DNA of 64,000 nucleotides, from contig NZ_JXTG01000009.1 in NCBI RefSeq assembly GCF_000833605.1, positions 1 through 64,000 on the forward strand, written 5' to 3'. The notes under the pieces were generated by a model. It was not told the DNA's origin, ran no database searches, and saw only the letters and a list, made by a program, of their open reading frames with translations. This DNA is from Anoxybacillus ayderensis (GTDB lineage Bacteria; Bacillota; Bacilli; Bacillales; Anoxybacillaceae). This document shows positions 19,471-28,117 of the stretch, piece by piece; position 1 is the first letter of the stretch, and every line of letters starts with the position of its first letter. Both the position numbers and the translations under genes were made by a program.

Positions 19471-19887
19471 ATGTATAAGAATATGTGGATTGTTCTGTTG
19501 GTAATCATTGGAACATTTCTTTTTTACTTAATCCAAAAAGAAGACGATGTCATAACAAAAGCGAACGTAATCATTTATACTGACGGAAAAACATCATCCG
19601 AAAAAGAAATAACAGACATAAAAACATTAGAGGAGCTACAACGCGTACTGGAGCAAATCAAATGGAATCGACAAATAAAGGTGAAAATGGCAAGACAAGA
19701 AGATGCAAAACTTATTATATTCAAACAAGGAAAACAACAGATGTCTGAAAAAGTCATTCAGTATCGCATATGGTTTGAACATACGGACATCGGAGCAACG
19801 ATTATAAGTAATGACCCCGAAGAAAATGTTGGTACGTTAAATAAAAATAGCGCAAAAATATTAGAGGATATCATATATCAAAAATAA
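19471..19887 (+). CDS. Hypothetical exported or membrane-anchored protein
   Basis: A 138-residue protein with one N-terminal hydrophobic helix (residues 5-21) and an alpha/beta soluble part rich in Lys, Glu and Ile, presumably outside the membrane. No cleavage site is obvious. I do not recognise the family. A clear ribosome site (TGGAGG) precedes the ATG, and codon use is like the neighbours, so it is probably real. A small interrupted frame follows 20 bases later, then a terminator. Confidence 0.7.
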   Translation: MYKNMWIVLLVIIGTFLFYLIQKEDDVITKANVIIYTDGKTSSEKEITDIKTLEELQRVLEQIKWNRQIKVKMARQEDAKLIIFKQGKQQMSEKVIQYRIWFEHTDIGATIISNDPEENVGTLNKNSAKILEDIIYQK

Positions 19888-19907
19888 CAAAAAGGACGGA
19901 GGGAAAG

Positions 19908-20189
19908 ATGGGGATGCTATTCGAGTTATGTTTTGAAATGTTAGGTGGATTGTTCGATTTTTTGTTGCTCGGTCAGTTTAGTTATCTCACCGCAAAACGA
20001 AAATTAAAACATCTGTAAAAAATAGGAATTATTGCACCGCAAAAAACGTTCGATCGAAACACAATAAAACATATGTTAAAAGATCCTAGCATCACTACAT
20101 ATTTATTTTCAAAAACACACTTCAAAAAACTTATTCATGACAAAGACATGGAAAAACAATTTCATGAAGCGATACATAAATATGTATAA
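19908..20189 (+). pseudogene. Small gene interrupted by an in-frame stop
   Basis: Behind GGAGGG, ATG 19908 opens a frame of 36 codons, a hydrophobic N-part ending in TAKRKLKHL. TAA at 20016 interrupts it. The same frame continues without break for another 57 codons to TAA 20187, with a plausible coding part (TFDRNTIKHMLKDPSITTY...). A single CAA-to-TAA type mutation could explain this. Either the short peptide alone is made or the gene is broken. Family unknown. Confidence 0.45.
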
Positions 20190-20223
20190 ATCGCCCATAG
20201 GCAAATATGGGCGATTATGTTTT
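20188..20223 (+). terminator. Rho-independent terminator
   Basis: AATCGCCCATA/TATGGGCGATT hairpin followed by TGTTTTTT on the plus strand. It ends the two small plus-strand genes and faces the tspO-like gene. Confidence 0.8.
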
Positions 20224-20943
20224 TTCTTTGTATAAAGATGCTGTGCTAATTAATATAACTACCGCCAGTAAAAATGAAACGTACGCAACAAGCGACGCAG
20301 TCCCTTGGTTTTTCACCCCGATGCCTACAAACGCCCAAACGAACACAAGTGGATACACGTAATCGCTTTGTCGGCGCATGAAAAGAAGGGCTGAAGCTGT
20401 CGCAACAAGTAACATAACGATTGCCCAAAATGCATCAGATAATCCGAATCCGTTCCAACCGTTGTATTTTAAAACAAAGGAAATGTTGGCAATCGTCGCA
20501 ACACTAATCCAACTTAAATAAATAGAAAATGGCAAAAGGTCAAAAAAACGTGGATTCGTACGTTTGACCGCTTTATATAACCATATCAGCGTCAAAAGAA
20601 GAGAAAGCATCACAATAACCGAAAAGAAAAAATATTCATAATGCCACACAACAATCCATAACGCATTCAATATACAGCTAATAACAAAAGGGACGAGCGC
20701 TTCGCGATACATAGGCAAGTCGCGGCGTGAAAGAGGAACTTGTCTTAAAATCCAAATTGCCAGTAAGATGTAAACGAGACCCCAAATCGAAAATACATAC
20801 CCTGCCGGAGTAAATAAGACGTCCGCTTTTCGCGATATTTCCCCTGTCGTCTGACCATTTAACGGAAGCCGCTCAGCAATGATATTCACAATAACCATAA
20901 CAACGTATGCAATCATATAAATAACAAATCGTCCCATCATCAT
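20215..20943 (-). CDS. TspO/MBR-family tryptophan-rich membrane protein
   Basis: A 242-residue membrane protein with about seven hydrophobic segments and many Trp residues. Family marks are FTPAGYVFSIWGLVYILLAIWI and ALWIVVWHYEYFFFSVIVMLSLLLTLIWLY, as in TspO/MBR-related proteins such as Bacillus subtilis YtaB. Members bind porphyrins or are linked to stress signalling; the ligand here is unknown. It is longer than classical TspO (about 160 residues). The gene stands alone on the minus strand. Confidence 0.8.
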   Translation of the reverse strand: MMMGRFVIYMIAYVVMVIVNIIAERLPLNGQTTGEISRKADVLFTPAGYVFSIWGLVYILLAIWILRQVPLSRRDLPMYREALVPFVISCILNALWIVVWHYEYFFFSVIVMLSLLLTLIWLYKAVKRTNPRFFDLLPFSIYLSWISVATIANISFVLKYNGWNGFGLSDAFWAIVMLLVATASALLFMRRQSDYVYPLVFVWAFVGIGVKNQGTASLVAYVSFLLAVVILISTASLYKEKT

Positions 20944-21002
20944 CCCCCATCTCTTCTTTTCTTATTTATACTATTCCTCTCATGTGGACACGATAACCGT
21001 TT

Positions 21003-21036
21003 GAAACAAAAAGAGACGGCTTTCTGTACCGTCTCC
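21003..21036 (-). terminator. Terminator of the GH32 gene
   Basis: GAGACGG/CCGTCTC hairpin followed by TTTTTGTTT on the minus strand, directly after the GH32 stop codon. Confidence 0.8.
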
Positions 21037-21037
21037 C

Positions 21038-22531
21038 CTATTCCTCACCCCAAATATCCTTCAATGTCCACGCATCGATAGAAAGGATAGTCACGTCCCC
21101 GCCTTCTGTGAACAATTCGATTCCTTGGCTCGTTTCGGATGGATAAATTCTTCCTGTCATCACAAGCTGACCATCGTTAACGAATAACTCGACAGAGGAA
21201 CGGTCGATGAAGAAATGGAACGTAACCACATCCCCGTGTCTATCTAATACAGCGCGACGAATGCCGCCCTCTCCTTTTCCAGAGCGGTTTCGATCAAACG
21301 TCACGATGGAGTCTTTCACATCATAGCGGAAGATCGTTTCTTCGCTTCCATCACCCGAACAACGCACTTTGACACCAAATGCATTTCCTTGAAAATTAGC
21401 TAACGAAAAACGGATGAGTAGCTCTAGTCGATCCCCTTTCCATGGAAGTGTATACGTTCCGTCCTCTCCTTTTACTGAAATCGATTCCAACTTCACATGC
21501 TCTTCCCGCAATAACTGCAATTCCGGCACCGGCTTCATCAACAGTTTCTCATCATCTGTCAATTCTAAAAGACGCGGAATCGTTAGTGCTCCGGCCCATC
21601 CGTGTTGTTGCGTCGGCATTTGCGACTCCCACATGTCCATCCAACCGAACAAAATGCGTTGTCCTTTTTCATCTTCAAACGTTTGCGCAGCGTAAAAATC
21701 AAACCCTTTATCGAGTTCTTCAAACGCTCCATGCGCTAGTTTTCCCGTTTCATAGTCAAGTGTACCAACAACATAACCTGTTTGATGAAGGTTTTGAAAA
21801 CGATCGCCCTCTGGTTCAATCCCTTGTGGTGAAAATAACAAAATATCTTTGCCGTTCAAACGGAAGACATCTGGACACTCCCACATATAGCCTAAGCTAC
21901 CATCACTTTGCGCAACGATGTTGACATACTCCCAATGGCGCAAATCGTTCGACTTGTATAAAACGACTTTTCCGTTATTCCCCTCTCTTGTCCCAAGCAC
22001 CATATACCACTCGTCGCCATGCTTCCACACTTTCGGATCGCGAATATGCCCTTGGCAGTCAAACGGCGGCTCGGAAAGTACCGGATTGGTCGGGTCTTTT
22101 GCAAAATGAATGCCGTCTTTGCTTGTGGCAATACATTGATATTGTTTCAGTTCCGTTTGTTCTTCATTTAACCATACGTTTCCTGTGTAAATAAGAGTCA
22201 GCACTCCTTGATCATTTACCGCGCTTCCTGAAAAACAGCCGCCTTCGTCGTACCATTCGCTCGGCGCAAGTGCAATCGGTACACGCTCCCAATACACAAG
22301 GTCTTTACTTTTCACATGCCCCCAATGCATCGGCCCCCACTTTGGGCTGTCTGGATGAAACTGATAAAACACATGGTACTCCCCGTTCCATTGAATGAGC
22401 CCGTTCGGGTCGTTCATCCAGTTTACAGGCGCCATAATGTGATATGCTAAGCGATACGTACTGTTCATTTTTTCTTTTGCTTGTTGTACTCGTCTTTCTG
22501 CTTCATAAATGTGCTTCGTATGTTTCGACAT
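21038..22531 (-). CDS. GH32 sucrose-6-phosphate hydrolase (intracellular invertase)
   Basis: A 497-residue glycoside hydrolase family 32 protein. The catalytic nucleophile Asp lies in NWMNDPNG, the RDP motif in HIRDPKVW and the acid/base Glu in WECPD. A C-terminal beta-sandwich follows. No signal peptide is seen, so it should act in the cytosol on sucrose 6-phosphate or sucrose. ATG 22531 (MSKHTKH) follows AGGAAGGGG; the open frame runs 37 codons further upstream without support. No PTS permease or regulator gene is adjacent, so sucrose entry must be encoded elsewhere. Confidence 0.9.
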   Translation of the reverse strand: MSKHTKHIYEAERRVQQAKEKMNSTYRLAYHIMAPVNWMNDPNGLIQWNGEYHVFYQFHPDSPKWGPMHWGHVKSKDLVYWERVPIALAPSEWYDEGGCFSGSAVNDQGVLTLIYTGNVWLNEEQTELKQYQCIATSKDGIHFAKDPTNPVLSEPPFDCQGHIRDPKVWKHGDEWYMVLGTREGNNGKVVLYKSNDLRHWEYVNIVAQSDGSLGYMWECPDVFRLNGKDILLFSPQGIEPEGDRFQNLHQTGYVVGTLDYETGKLAHGAFEELDKGFDFYAAQTFEDEKGQRILFGWMDMWESQMPTQQHGWAGALTIPRLLELTDDEKLLMKPVPELQLLREEHVKLESISVKGEDGTYTLPWKGDRLELLIRFSLANFQGNAFGVKVRCSGDGSEETIFRYDVKDSIVTFDRNRSGKGEGGIRRAVLDRHGDVVTFHFFIDRSSVELFVNDGQLVMTGRIYPSETSQGIELFTEGGDVTILSIDAWTLKDIWGEE

Positions 22532-22553
22532 ACATTTTCCCCTTCCTCTTTGT

Positions 22554-23135
22554 TTATATATTAGAAAATGAAAAAATATCATGTGTAGAGAACTGTATAT
22601 TTGAAAACAAAGTTGAGACAAAATGATTGTTTTGCGCATCATATACTTCTTCTAGTTGCAAACGATCGTTATGAAGGACATATTTTTCAATCGTCTGATG
22701 CTGATAATCAACAATCCAATATTCCTTTACCCCTGCTTTTTCATAGTAATAACGCTTTAATAATCGGTCATTTCTTGCAGTGCTTGGAGAAAGAACTTCG
22801 ACAACGAGGTCTGGGGCGCCATAACAACGCTTATTGCGCAGTTTCTCTTTCTCACAAACAACTGAGATGTCCGGTAACACCGTGACATTTTCTTTTCCTT
22901 TTTGCTCATCTTGGAAAAGAAGCACGACTTGCAAATTGCTTCCAAACACAAAACAAGGGCTACCTTTTAACGCGAATGTGATTTCCCCAATTACATTCGC
23001 TACAACCCCCTCATGTTCGTATGAGGCTGGAGCCATGAGCACAGGAACGCCTTCGTACAACTCCATTCGTCGTTCTCCGACAAGCTCAAAAAACTCTGCA
23101 AGCGTATACAGCTGTTTTTCTTCACGCTCACTCAT
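22554..23135 (-). CDS. Uma2-family (DUF820) putative endonuclease
   Basis: A 193-residue Uma2/DUF820 protein of the PD-(D/E)XK nuclease fold. Conserved parts are ELYEGVPVLMAPASYEHE, DISVVCEKEKL, GAPDLVVEVLSPSTARND (catalytic Asp and Glu region) and KEYWIVDYQHQTIEKY. Uma2 proteins are common in cyanobacteria and some Firmicutes; their biological role is unknown. It follows the next gene upstream after 11 bases, so both may be co-transcribed. Confidence 0.85.
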   Translation of the reverse strand: MSEREEKQLYTLAEFFELVGERRMELYEGVPVLMAPASYEHEGVVANVIGEITFALKGSPCFVFGSNLQVVLLFQDEQKGKENVTVLPDISVVCEKEKLRNKRCYGAPDLVVEVLSPSTARNDRLLKRYYYEKAGVKEYWIVDYQHQTIEKYVLHNDRLQLEEVYDAQNNHFVSTLFSNIQFSTHDIFSFSNI

Positions 23136-23146
23136 CTATCTCACCT

Positions 23147-23998
23147 TCACTCGTTTCTACTCATCCATTGTTCCATATGATGCACAGCGATGCCAGAAAA
23201 GCTTTTTGTTCGTGCGTAGTGCTTTTGAACAATCGCCAATTGCTCGTTCATGTACGTCTCGTCTTCTTCAAAAAACGAAACGTCATCCCCTTCATCAACC
23301 TGTCCTGTTTCAACCCCCACAACAATTTGCTTCCCGTATTTTCTAGCTATTTGCATCTCTTTTTTCACGATGTCAATGATGTCTCTTGCTTGATCACGAT
23401 ATGCCATCATTGTCACACCGTCTGTATTCGCAATCACCCATTCCGCTAAATTGCTGTTTCCATACCGTACCCCATCAAACCAAAACGGTATATCCACTTC
23501 AAACCGTAGCGATCGTTCTTTCGCAAGCTCACGCGCTCGTTGTAACACCGTTTGATACGAAGTGATTGCCCCATTTTGATTTGTCCGCCACCACGCATGC
23601 AAGTACGGCTCAACGTCTAAATGTACACCGTAAAACTTTTCATTCTTCTCGGCAACGCTTTCATATTCGACCAGCCATCGAAATAAGCGTTCCATTCCTT
23701 CTCCATTTTCAATCCAATTTGGCGCCCCATCGAGCGCATACACACGAATACCTTTTTCGGTTGCACGCCGAACAAATTGACGATACGTATCAATCGGAAT
23801 TTCTTCATCGATTTGCACGTATACATCGCTCACTTGTTTTTCTTGTAAAAAAGAGAAAACGCGATCTTCGTCTTTCACAAATAACCATGGGTTCCAAAGC
23901 CACGTTGCATGCACGGGCTGTCTTTCTTGTGCAAACAAATATACTCCTCCCACAACAAGTGCGAATAAAAATACGATGATGCCAACAATTTTTTTCAT
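23147..23998 (-). CDS. Secreted protein with TIM-barrel-like glycosidase fold
   Basis: A 283-residue protein with an N-terminal signal or anchor (hydrophobic residues 4-23). The remainder has barrel-like blocks: ATWLWNPWLF, VSDVYVQIDEE, GIRVYALDGAPNW, YGVHLDVEPYLHAW, RFEVDIPFWFDG, DGVTMMAYRDQ. The DVEP segment resembles acidic catalytic loops of glycoside hydrolases of the chitinase-like barrels. The substrate is unknown; a cell-wall or exopolysaccharide target is likely from export. RBS GGGAAGGG precedes ATG 23998. Confidence 0.7.
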   Translation of the reverse strand: MKKIVGIIVFLFALVVGGVYLFAQERQPVHATWLWNPWLFVKDEDRVFSFLQEKQVSDVYVQIDEEIPIDTYRQFVRRATEKGIRVYALDGAPNWIENGEGMERLFRWLVEYESVAEKNEKFYGVHLDVEPYLHAWWRTNQNGAITSYQTVLQRARELAKERSLRFEVDIPFWFDGVRYGNSNLAEWVIANTDGVTMMAYRDQARDIIDIVKKEMQIARKYGKQIVVGVETGQVDEGDDVSFFEEDETYMNEQLAIVQKHYARTKSFSGIAVHHMEQWMSRNE

Positions 23999-24108
23999 TG
24001 ATATCCCTTCCCATGACCTAATTATCTTTATTTTACTACGTCTTGTATAGAAAAGAGAATGACAAAACGACTTTTTTCACATGATATATAAAAAAGCGGG
24101 GATGAAAA

Positions 24109-24813
24109 ATGAACGTACTTTTCTTATTTTTGTCTTTGTTGCTCATTACGACAACACCTGTTCACCGAATACATGACGATATTGTTTGGAACGTGCCAAC
24201 TGATGAAAAAATGGTCGCGATTACGTTTGACGACGGGCCAGACATATTATACACTCCTGACATTTTAACGATTTTAAAACAGTATGACGCCAAAGCTACT
24301 TTTTTCGTCGTTGGGTTTCGTGCTGAAAAATATCCGGATATCATTAAGCGACAAATGAACGAAGGGCATGAAATTGCAAATCATACGTATAAACATCTTG
24401 ATTTTCGCGGCAAATCTAAACAAACGATTGAGGAAGAAATAAAAAAAAGCGAAGATGTGCTATATGACATTACCGGAGAACGCCCGACGTTATTTCGTCC
24501 CCCACTTGGCTACTACAACAAGCAGATCATAGATATCGCCAAACAACGAGGTTATACTGTCGTCATGTGGTCAAAACATCAAGACACATATGACTGGCAA
24601 AACCCTGGGACGAGACGAATTGTCCGCCGTGTCATTGAACATATTCAGCCTGGACAAATTATTTTGTTTCACGATCACGGAAGCGGTAGCCGGAAACAAA
24701 CTGTCCAAGCATTAAAAGAAATTTTACCGATTTTAAAAGAAAAAGGATATACATTTGTCACTGTCTCGGAACTGTTAAAACATCATCCAAACTATCGTGA
24801 TTTAAATTTGTAG
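24109..24813 (+). CDS. Polysaccharide deacetylase (NodB domain)
   Basis: A 234-residue exported carbohydrate esterase family 4 enzyme. A short hydrophobic signal (residues 2-18) is followed by the NodB domain: catalytic and metal Asp pair in ITFDDGPD, zinc-binding HEIANHTYKH, motif RPPLGYYN, and the C-terminal LFHDHG loop. Family members remove acetyl groups from peptidoglycan or chitin-like chains. It resembles PdaB/YlxY-like proteins of spore formers, but the exact substrate cannot be told. GGGGATG precedes the start. Confidence 0.88.
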   Translation: MNVLFLFLSLLLITTTPVHRIHDDIVWNVPTDEKMVAITFDDGPDILYTPDILTILKQYDAKATFFVVGFRAEKYPDIIKRQMNEGHEIANHTYKHLDFRGKSKQTIEEEIKKSEDVLYDITGERPTLFRPPLGYYNKQIIDIAKQRGYTVVMWSKHQDTYDWQNPGTRRIVRRVIEHIQPGQIILFHDHGSGSRKQTVQALKEILPILKEKGYTFVTVSELLKHHPNYRDLNL

Positions 24814-24897
24814 CCCCTTCCATATGAGCATATGTTTTGCTTTCTCATACAATCCATTTCATAATAAAAGGGAAAAATATTGGAAAGGAGCATAGAG

Positions 24898-25728
24898 ATG
24901 AAAAGTTTACAAGATGCCGCAACGTTACATAACGGTGTCCGTATGCCGTGGCTTGGCTTAGGGGTTTATAAAGTGCAAGAAGGCGATGAAGTCATTCGTT
25001 CTGTTCGCACAGCGCTTGAAGTAGGATATCGTCATATTGACACGGCTGCGTTTTATGAAAATGAAGAAGGGGTCGGGCGAGCGATTCGCGAGTCGGCCAT
25101 TCGTCGTGAAGAAGTTTTTGTCACAACAAAAGTATGGAATTCCGATCAAGGATACGAATCAACATTAAAAGCATTTCATACGAGCTTAAAAAAACTCGGC
25201 TTTGATTATATTGATTTGTATTTAGTTCATTGGCCTGTCAAAGAAAAATATAAAGAAACGTACAAGGCGCTCGAAAAGTTGTATAAAGATGGCTTTGTGC
25301 GCGCCATTGGGGTGAGCAACTTCCAAATTCACCATTTAGAACATATTCTTGCTGATTGCGAAATAAAACCGATGGTCAACCAAGTGGAGTTTCACCCGCG
25401 GTTGACGCAAAAAGAGCTTCTTGCATTTTGTAAACAACACCAAATTCAATTAGAAGCGTGGTCACCACTTATGCGCGGTGGCGAGCTGTTGAACGAACCA
25501 ACGCTTGTCGACATAGCACAAAAATACGGGAAAACACCAGCTCAAGTCATTTTATGTTGGGACTTACAACACGAAGTCGTCACTATTCCAAAGTCTGTCA
25601 CGCCTCAACGAATTGCTCAAAACGCAAACATTTTTGACTTTACTTTAACAAAAGAAGAAATGGATGCGATTGACGCGCTAAACGAAAACCGCCGCATCGG
25701 TCCCGATCCGGATCATTTTGATTTTTAA
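24898..25728 (+). CDS. Aldo/keto reductase, glyoxal/methylglyoxal reductase type
   Basis: A 276-residue NADPH-dependent aldo-keto reductase. Catalytic tetrad: Asp and Tyr in HIDTAAFYENE, Lys in VTTKVW, His in LVHWP. The cofactor part ends with IPKSVTPQRIAQN. It is closest in style to Bacillus YvgN, which reduces methylglyoxal and other aldehydes. ATG 24898 is preceded by AAGGAG; the frame extends six codons upstream from a TTG that lies in the ribosome site. Single gene with its own terminator. Confidence 0.92.
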   Translation: MKSLQDAATLHNGVRMPWLGLGVYKVQEGDEVIRSVRTALEVGYRHIDTAAFYENEEGVGRAIRESAIRREEVFVTTKVWNSDQGYESTLKAFHTSLKKLGFDYIDLYLVHWPVKEKYKETYKALEKLYKDGFVRAIGVSNFQIHHLEHILADCEIKPMVNQVEFHPRLTQKELLAFCKQHQIQLEAWSPLMRGGELLNEPTLVDIAQKYGKTPAQVILCWDLQHEVVTIPKSVTPQRIAQNANIFDFTLTKEEMDAIDALNENRRIGPDPDHFDF

Positions 25729-25757
25729 AAAGGGGCGACCTATCGTCCCTTATTTTC
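25728..25757 (+). terminator. Terminator of the aldo/keto reductase gene
   Basis: GGGGCGA/TCGTCCC hairpin followed by TTATTTTCTTT on the plus strand. It overlaps the end of the opposing germination gene. Confidence 0.65.
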
Positions 25758-26852
25758 TTTATCTGTTTTTTGCTGCCTCAACACAGCAACTAAAAGAAGA
25801 AGAAATGGGATCACAATTTGAAGTGGAATATGCATATAAATTGTAACGATTTGTAGCCCCTCTTTAATATGTTCAGCAAAATTGCTGGCGATTGCAATGG
25901 ACAAAAGCAAAACAGAAATACCTAGCGGATAAACAAGACGTTGATATTCTTTAATTTGAAATAAATCTGCCGCTCCGATCACTCCTGCATAAAAAAAGAC
26001 ACCGACTTTGAAAAATCCCCCGACAATGAGTGCAATCATAAATAACACATCTAATCGCTCTAAAAAATTTGCTACACGAATTTCCTGAATCGTATTCAAC
26101 AAGGGAAAAGTGGAACGTGAAACCGTATCTGCCCCCAATACGGCTATATTCATTGCCATGATGATCGCTAAATTGATGCCACTTAAAAACAAAGCAAGAA
26201 ACCCTGCCTTCATTACTTTTTCTTGTTTTTGCAAGTAAGGAAAAATCATCGTAAAGACAATCATTTCGCCAAATGGAACATATAGTGTTTGTGTAAATAC
26301 AACATGAAAAATGGGTTCCCATCCTTCTTCTAATATCGGCTGTAAACGACGAAGATCAACTGCTCCTGCAATGATGATTAGTACAAATCCTAATATAAGT
26401 ATCCAGTAAAGTGAAAAGAAAAATAATTGACTCGCTCGCGCAATGACTTCAATTCCTTTATAAACAGCATACATTACTGTCAACATCATAACAGTATTTA
26501 AAATAAACAAAGGGGTTTCAGGATAGGCAAACGTCAATAGAAGCTCGCCGAAATCGCGTAACACTCGAGCCGCAATGTATAAAAAATAAAGTACATATAT
26601 AAGCCCCAGTACCTTTCCAAAAAAAGAACCAACAATGCGCTGACTATATGATGTAAGAGGTAGTCTTGGGTAATATGTAAAAAGGCGGTAATAAATGAAC
26701 AGCAATCCTCCTCCTAAAACCATGCCGCATAAAATAGCAAGCCAAACGTCTTGTTTTGCATCTACTCCAAGTGGAATAACCATGGCGCTACCGTGTTCAA
26801 ATAAAATGGCAAGCATAAACAATTGTCGCGCACTTATACACGCTCGTTCCAC
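25740..26852 (-). CDS. Spore germination permease, GerAB/GerKB family
   Basis: A 370-residue inner spore-membrane protein with about ten helices of the amino-acid permease superfamily. Family marks are ISARQLFMLAILFEHGSAMVIP at the N-terminus and PFGEMIVFTMIFPYLQ in the middle. GerB-type subunits bind the germinant and, with A and C subunits, form the receptor that triggers ion release in the spore. It is third in the order A-C-B, as in the gerK operon of Bacillus subtilis. The germinant is unknown. Expression in the forespore (sigma G) is expected from the family. Confidence 0.9.
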   Translation of the reverse strand: MERACISARQLFMLAILFEHGSAMVIPLGVDAKQDVWLAILCGMVLGGGLLFIYYRLFTYYPRLPLTSYSQRIVGSFFGKVLGLIYVLYFLYIAARVLRDFGELLLTFAYPETPLFILNTVMMLTVMYAVYKGIEVIARASQLFFFSLYWILILGFVLIIIAGAVDLRRLQPILEEGWEPIFHVVFTQTLYVPFGEMIVFTMIFPYLQKQEKVMKAGFLALFLSGINLAIIMAMNIAVLGADTVSRSTFPLLNTIQEIRVANFLERLDVLFMIALIVGGFFKVGVFFYAGVIGAADLFQIKEYQRLVYPLGISVLLLSIAIASNFAEHIKEGLQIVTIYMHIPLQIVIPFLLLLVAVLRQQKTDKENKGR

Positions 26853-26869
26853 TGCATCTCACCGCCTTT

Positions 26870-28117
26870 TCACTGAATGTATGAGCGAGTTCTCAATCCT
26901 GTTCTTCGAATAAATGAATCGACTTTCACATGAAGTTCTGCTTCAGGGAAATATTTGTTATGCCATGTTTTTTTCATTTCTTTCCATTCCTCTGGATACG
27001 TTCGATGAACCACTTCTCCAAATCCAAAAATGTCGCTTTTCTTCTTTTGAGCAGCATGTACTGCCTTTCTCACTTCTTTTTTTATCTCTTGTTGTATTTT
27101 TTTTTCGAGCTCTATTATTTGCTTTGGATCTGTGAAGTCCATAGAAATAAATGTTTCGCTAATATCTCCCTCTGTTTTAATAACAACTGATATTATCGGA
27201 TTTCCGTCTTTTAGTTTTGCTTTTACCTTTGCTTGCGCACGCATAACCTTATAGGACAATCCTTCCTTAGATTCGCCCCAATCAATATTTACATTTGTTT
27301 GTTTTACTTTATTAAGCACCCACAATACTCCACGAGCCTCTTCATTTTTCATCCAACCAACAAGCTTCCCATTCTTAAAAACAGCTAATTCAGCAGCGCG
27401 AAGACGTGCCGAAGGTTCAATGGTACGAACATTATCTTGTTCGGCTCCCTTTTGCCAATCACCGGCAATACGAAAACTACTTATGACCACTTCTTTTCCA
27501 TCAAGTGAAAAATTTTCTATTATTTCCCTTATGCGAGTATCAACGTTTTCTCCTAACAAACCTTTTGTAAATTGCAATGTTTTAATTATTTGATTTGCAG
27601 GAATTTTATCGATCGGTGTAAGTACAGATGATAATTGTTTCGCTGTTTGCTTACGCGCAATAATAATATTCGCTGCAGGTCGAAACTGGGGATTGCGCTC
27701 AACAGCATCAAAAATTTGCTGAATCCCTTCTTTCGCAAGCTCCTCCCCAATGACAACAAGGTTTGTATGAGAATAATATGGAATGCGTGATATTTGTTTT
27801 GACGCCTTCCGACTTGCCTCCACTAACGTATCGCCAGTTGATGTATATAAGGCAACGGGAAGTCCTGCGCTCCCTCCTCCTCTTTGAGTCGCCCCTGCTA
27901 CGTTTCCAGGATTGACAATTTGGAATGTCGACATATATTTTCCATCCCTTTTATCTATACCAACTGCGATAATGAATGCTAAGTCTGTCAGCTCTCTTTT
28001 GCTCCAACAACCGTAAATAATACACATAAATAACAGGACAAAGATGAGAAAAAGATATCGTTTAATTTGAATCCCCTTCTTTCTCTGCTCGTTGAGGCGG
28101 CTTTGGACGTTGCCCAT
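26870..28117 (-). CDS. Spore germination lipoprotein, Ger(x)C family
   Basis: Ger(x)C lipoprotein of the germinant receptor. A basic and hydrophobic signal ends in lipobox IIYGC, then CWSKRELTDLAFIIAVGIDK, a hallmark of GerC. Domains 1-3 of the family follow. The given ATG 28117 lies inside the preceding gene and its GG-rich sequence touches the ATG, so it has no usable ribosome site. A better initiation context is AAGGGG followed after six bases by ATT 28066, just after the upstream stop, giving a normal-length signal peptide. The true start may therefore be this rare ATT codon. Overlap indicates coupling with the A subunit gene. Confidence 0.85.
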   Translation of the reverse strand: MGNVQSRLNEQRKKGIQIKRYLFLIFVLLFMCIIYGCWSKRELTDLAFIIAVGIDKRDGKYMSTFQIVNPGNVAGATQRGGGSAGLPVALYTSTGDTLVEASRKASKQISRIPYYSHTNLVVIGEELAKEGIQQIFDAVERNPQFRPAANIIIARKQTAKQLSSVLTPIDKIPANQIIKTLQFTKGLLGENVDTRIREIIENFSLDGKEVVISSFRIAGDWQKGAEQDNVRTIEPSARLRAAELAVFKNGKLVGWMKNEEARGVLWVLNKVKQTNVNIDWGESKEGLSYKVMRAQAKVKAKLKDGNPIISVVIKTEGDISETFISMDFTDPKQIIELEKKIQQEIKKEVRKAVHAAQKKKSDIFGFGEVVHRTYPEEWKEMKKTWHNKYFPEAELHVKVDSFIRRTGLRTRSYIQ

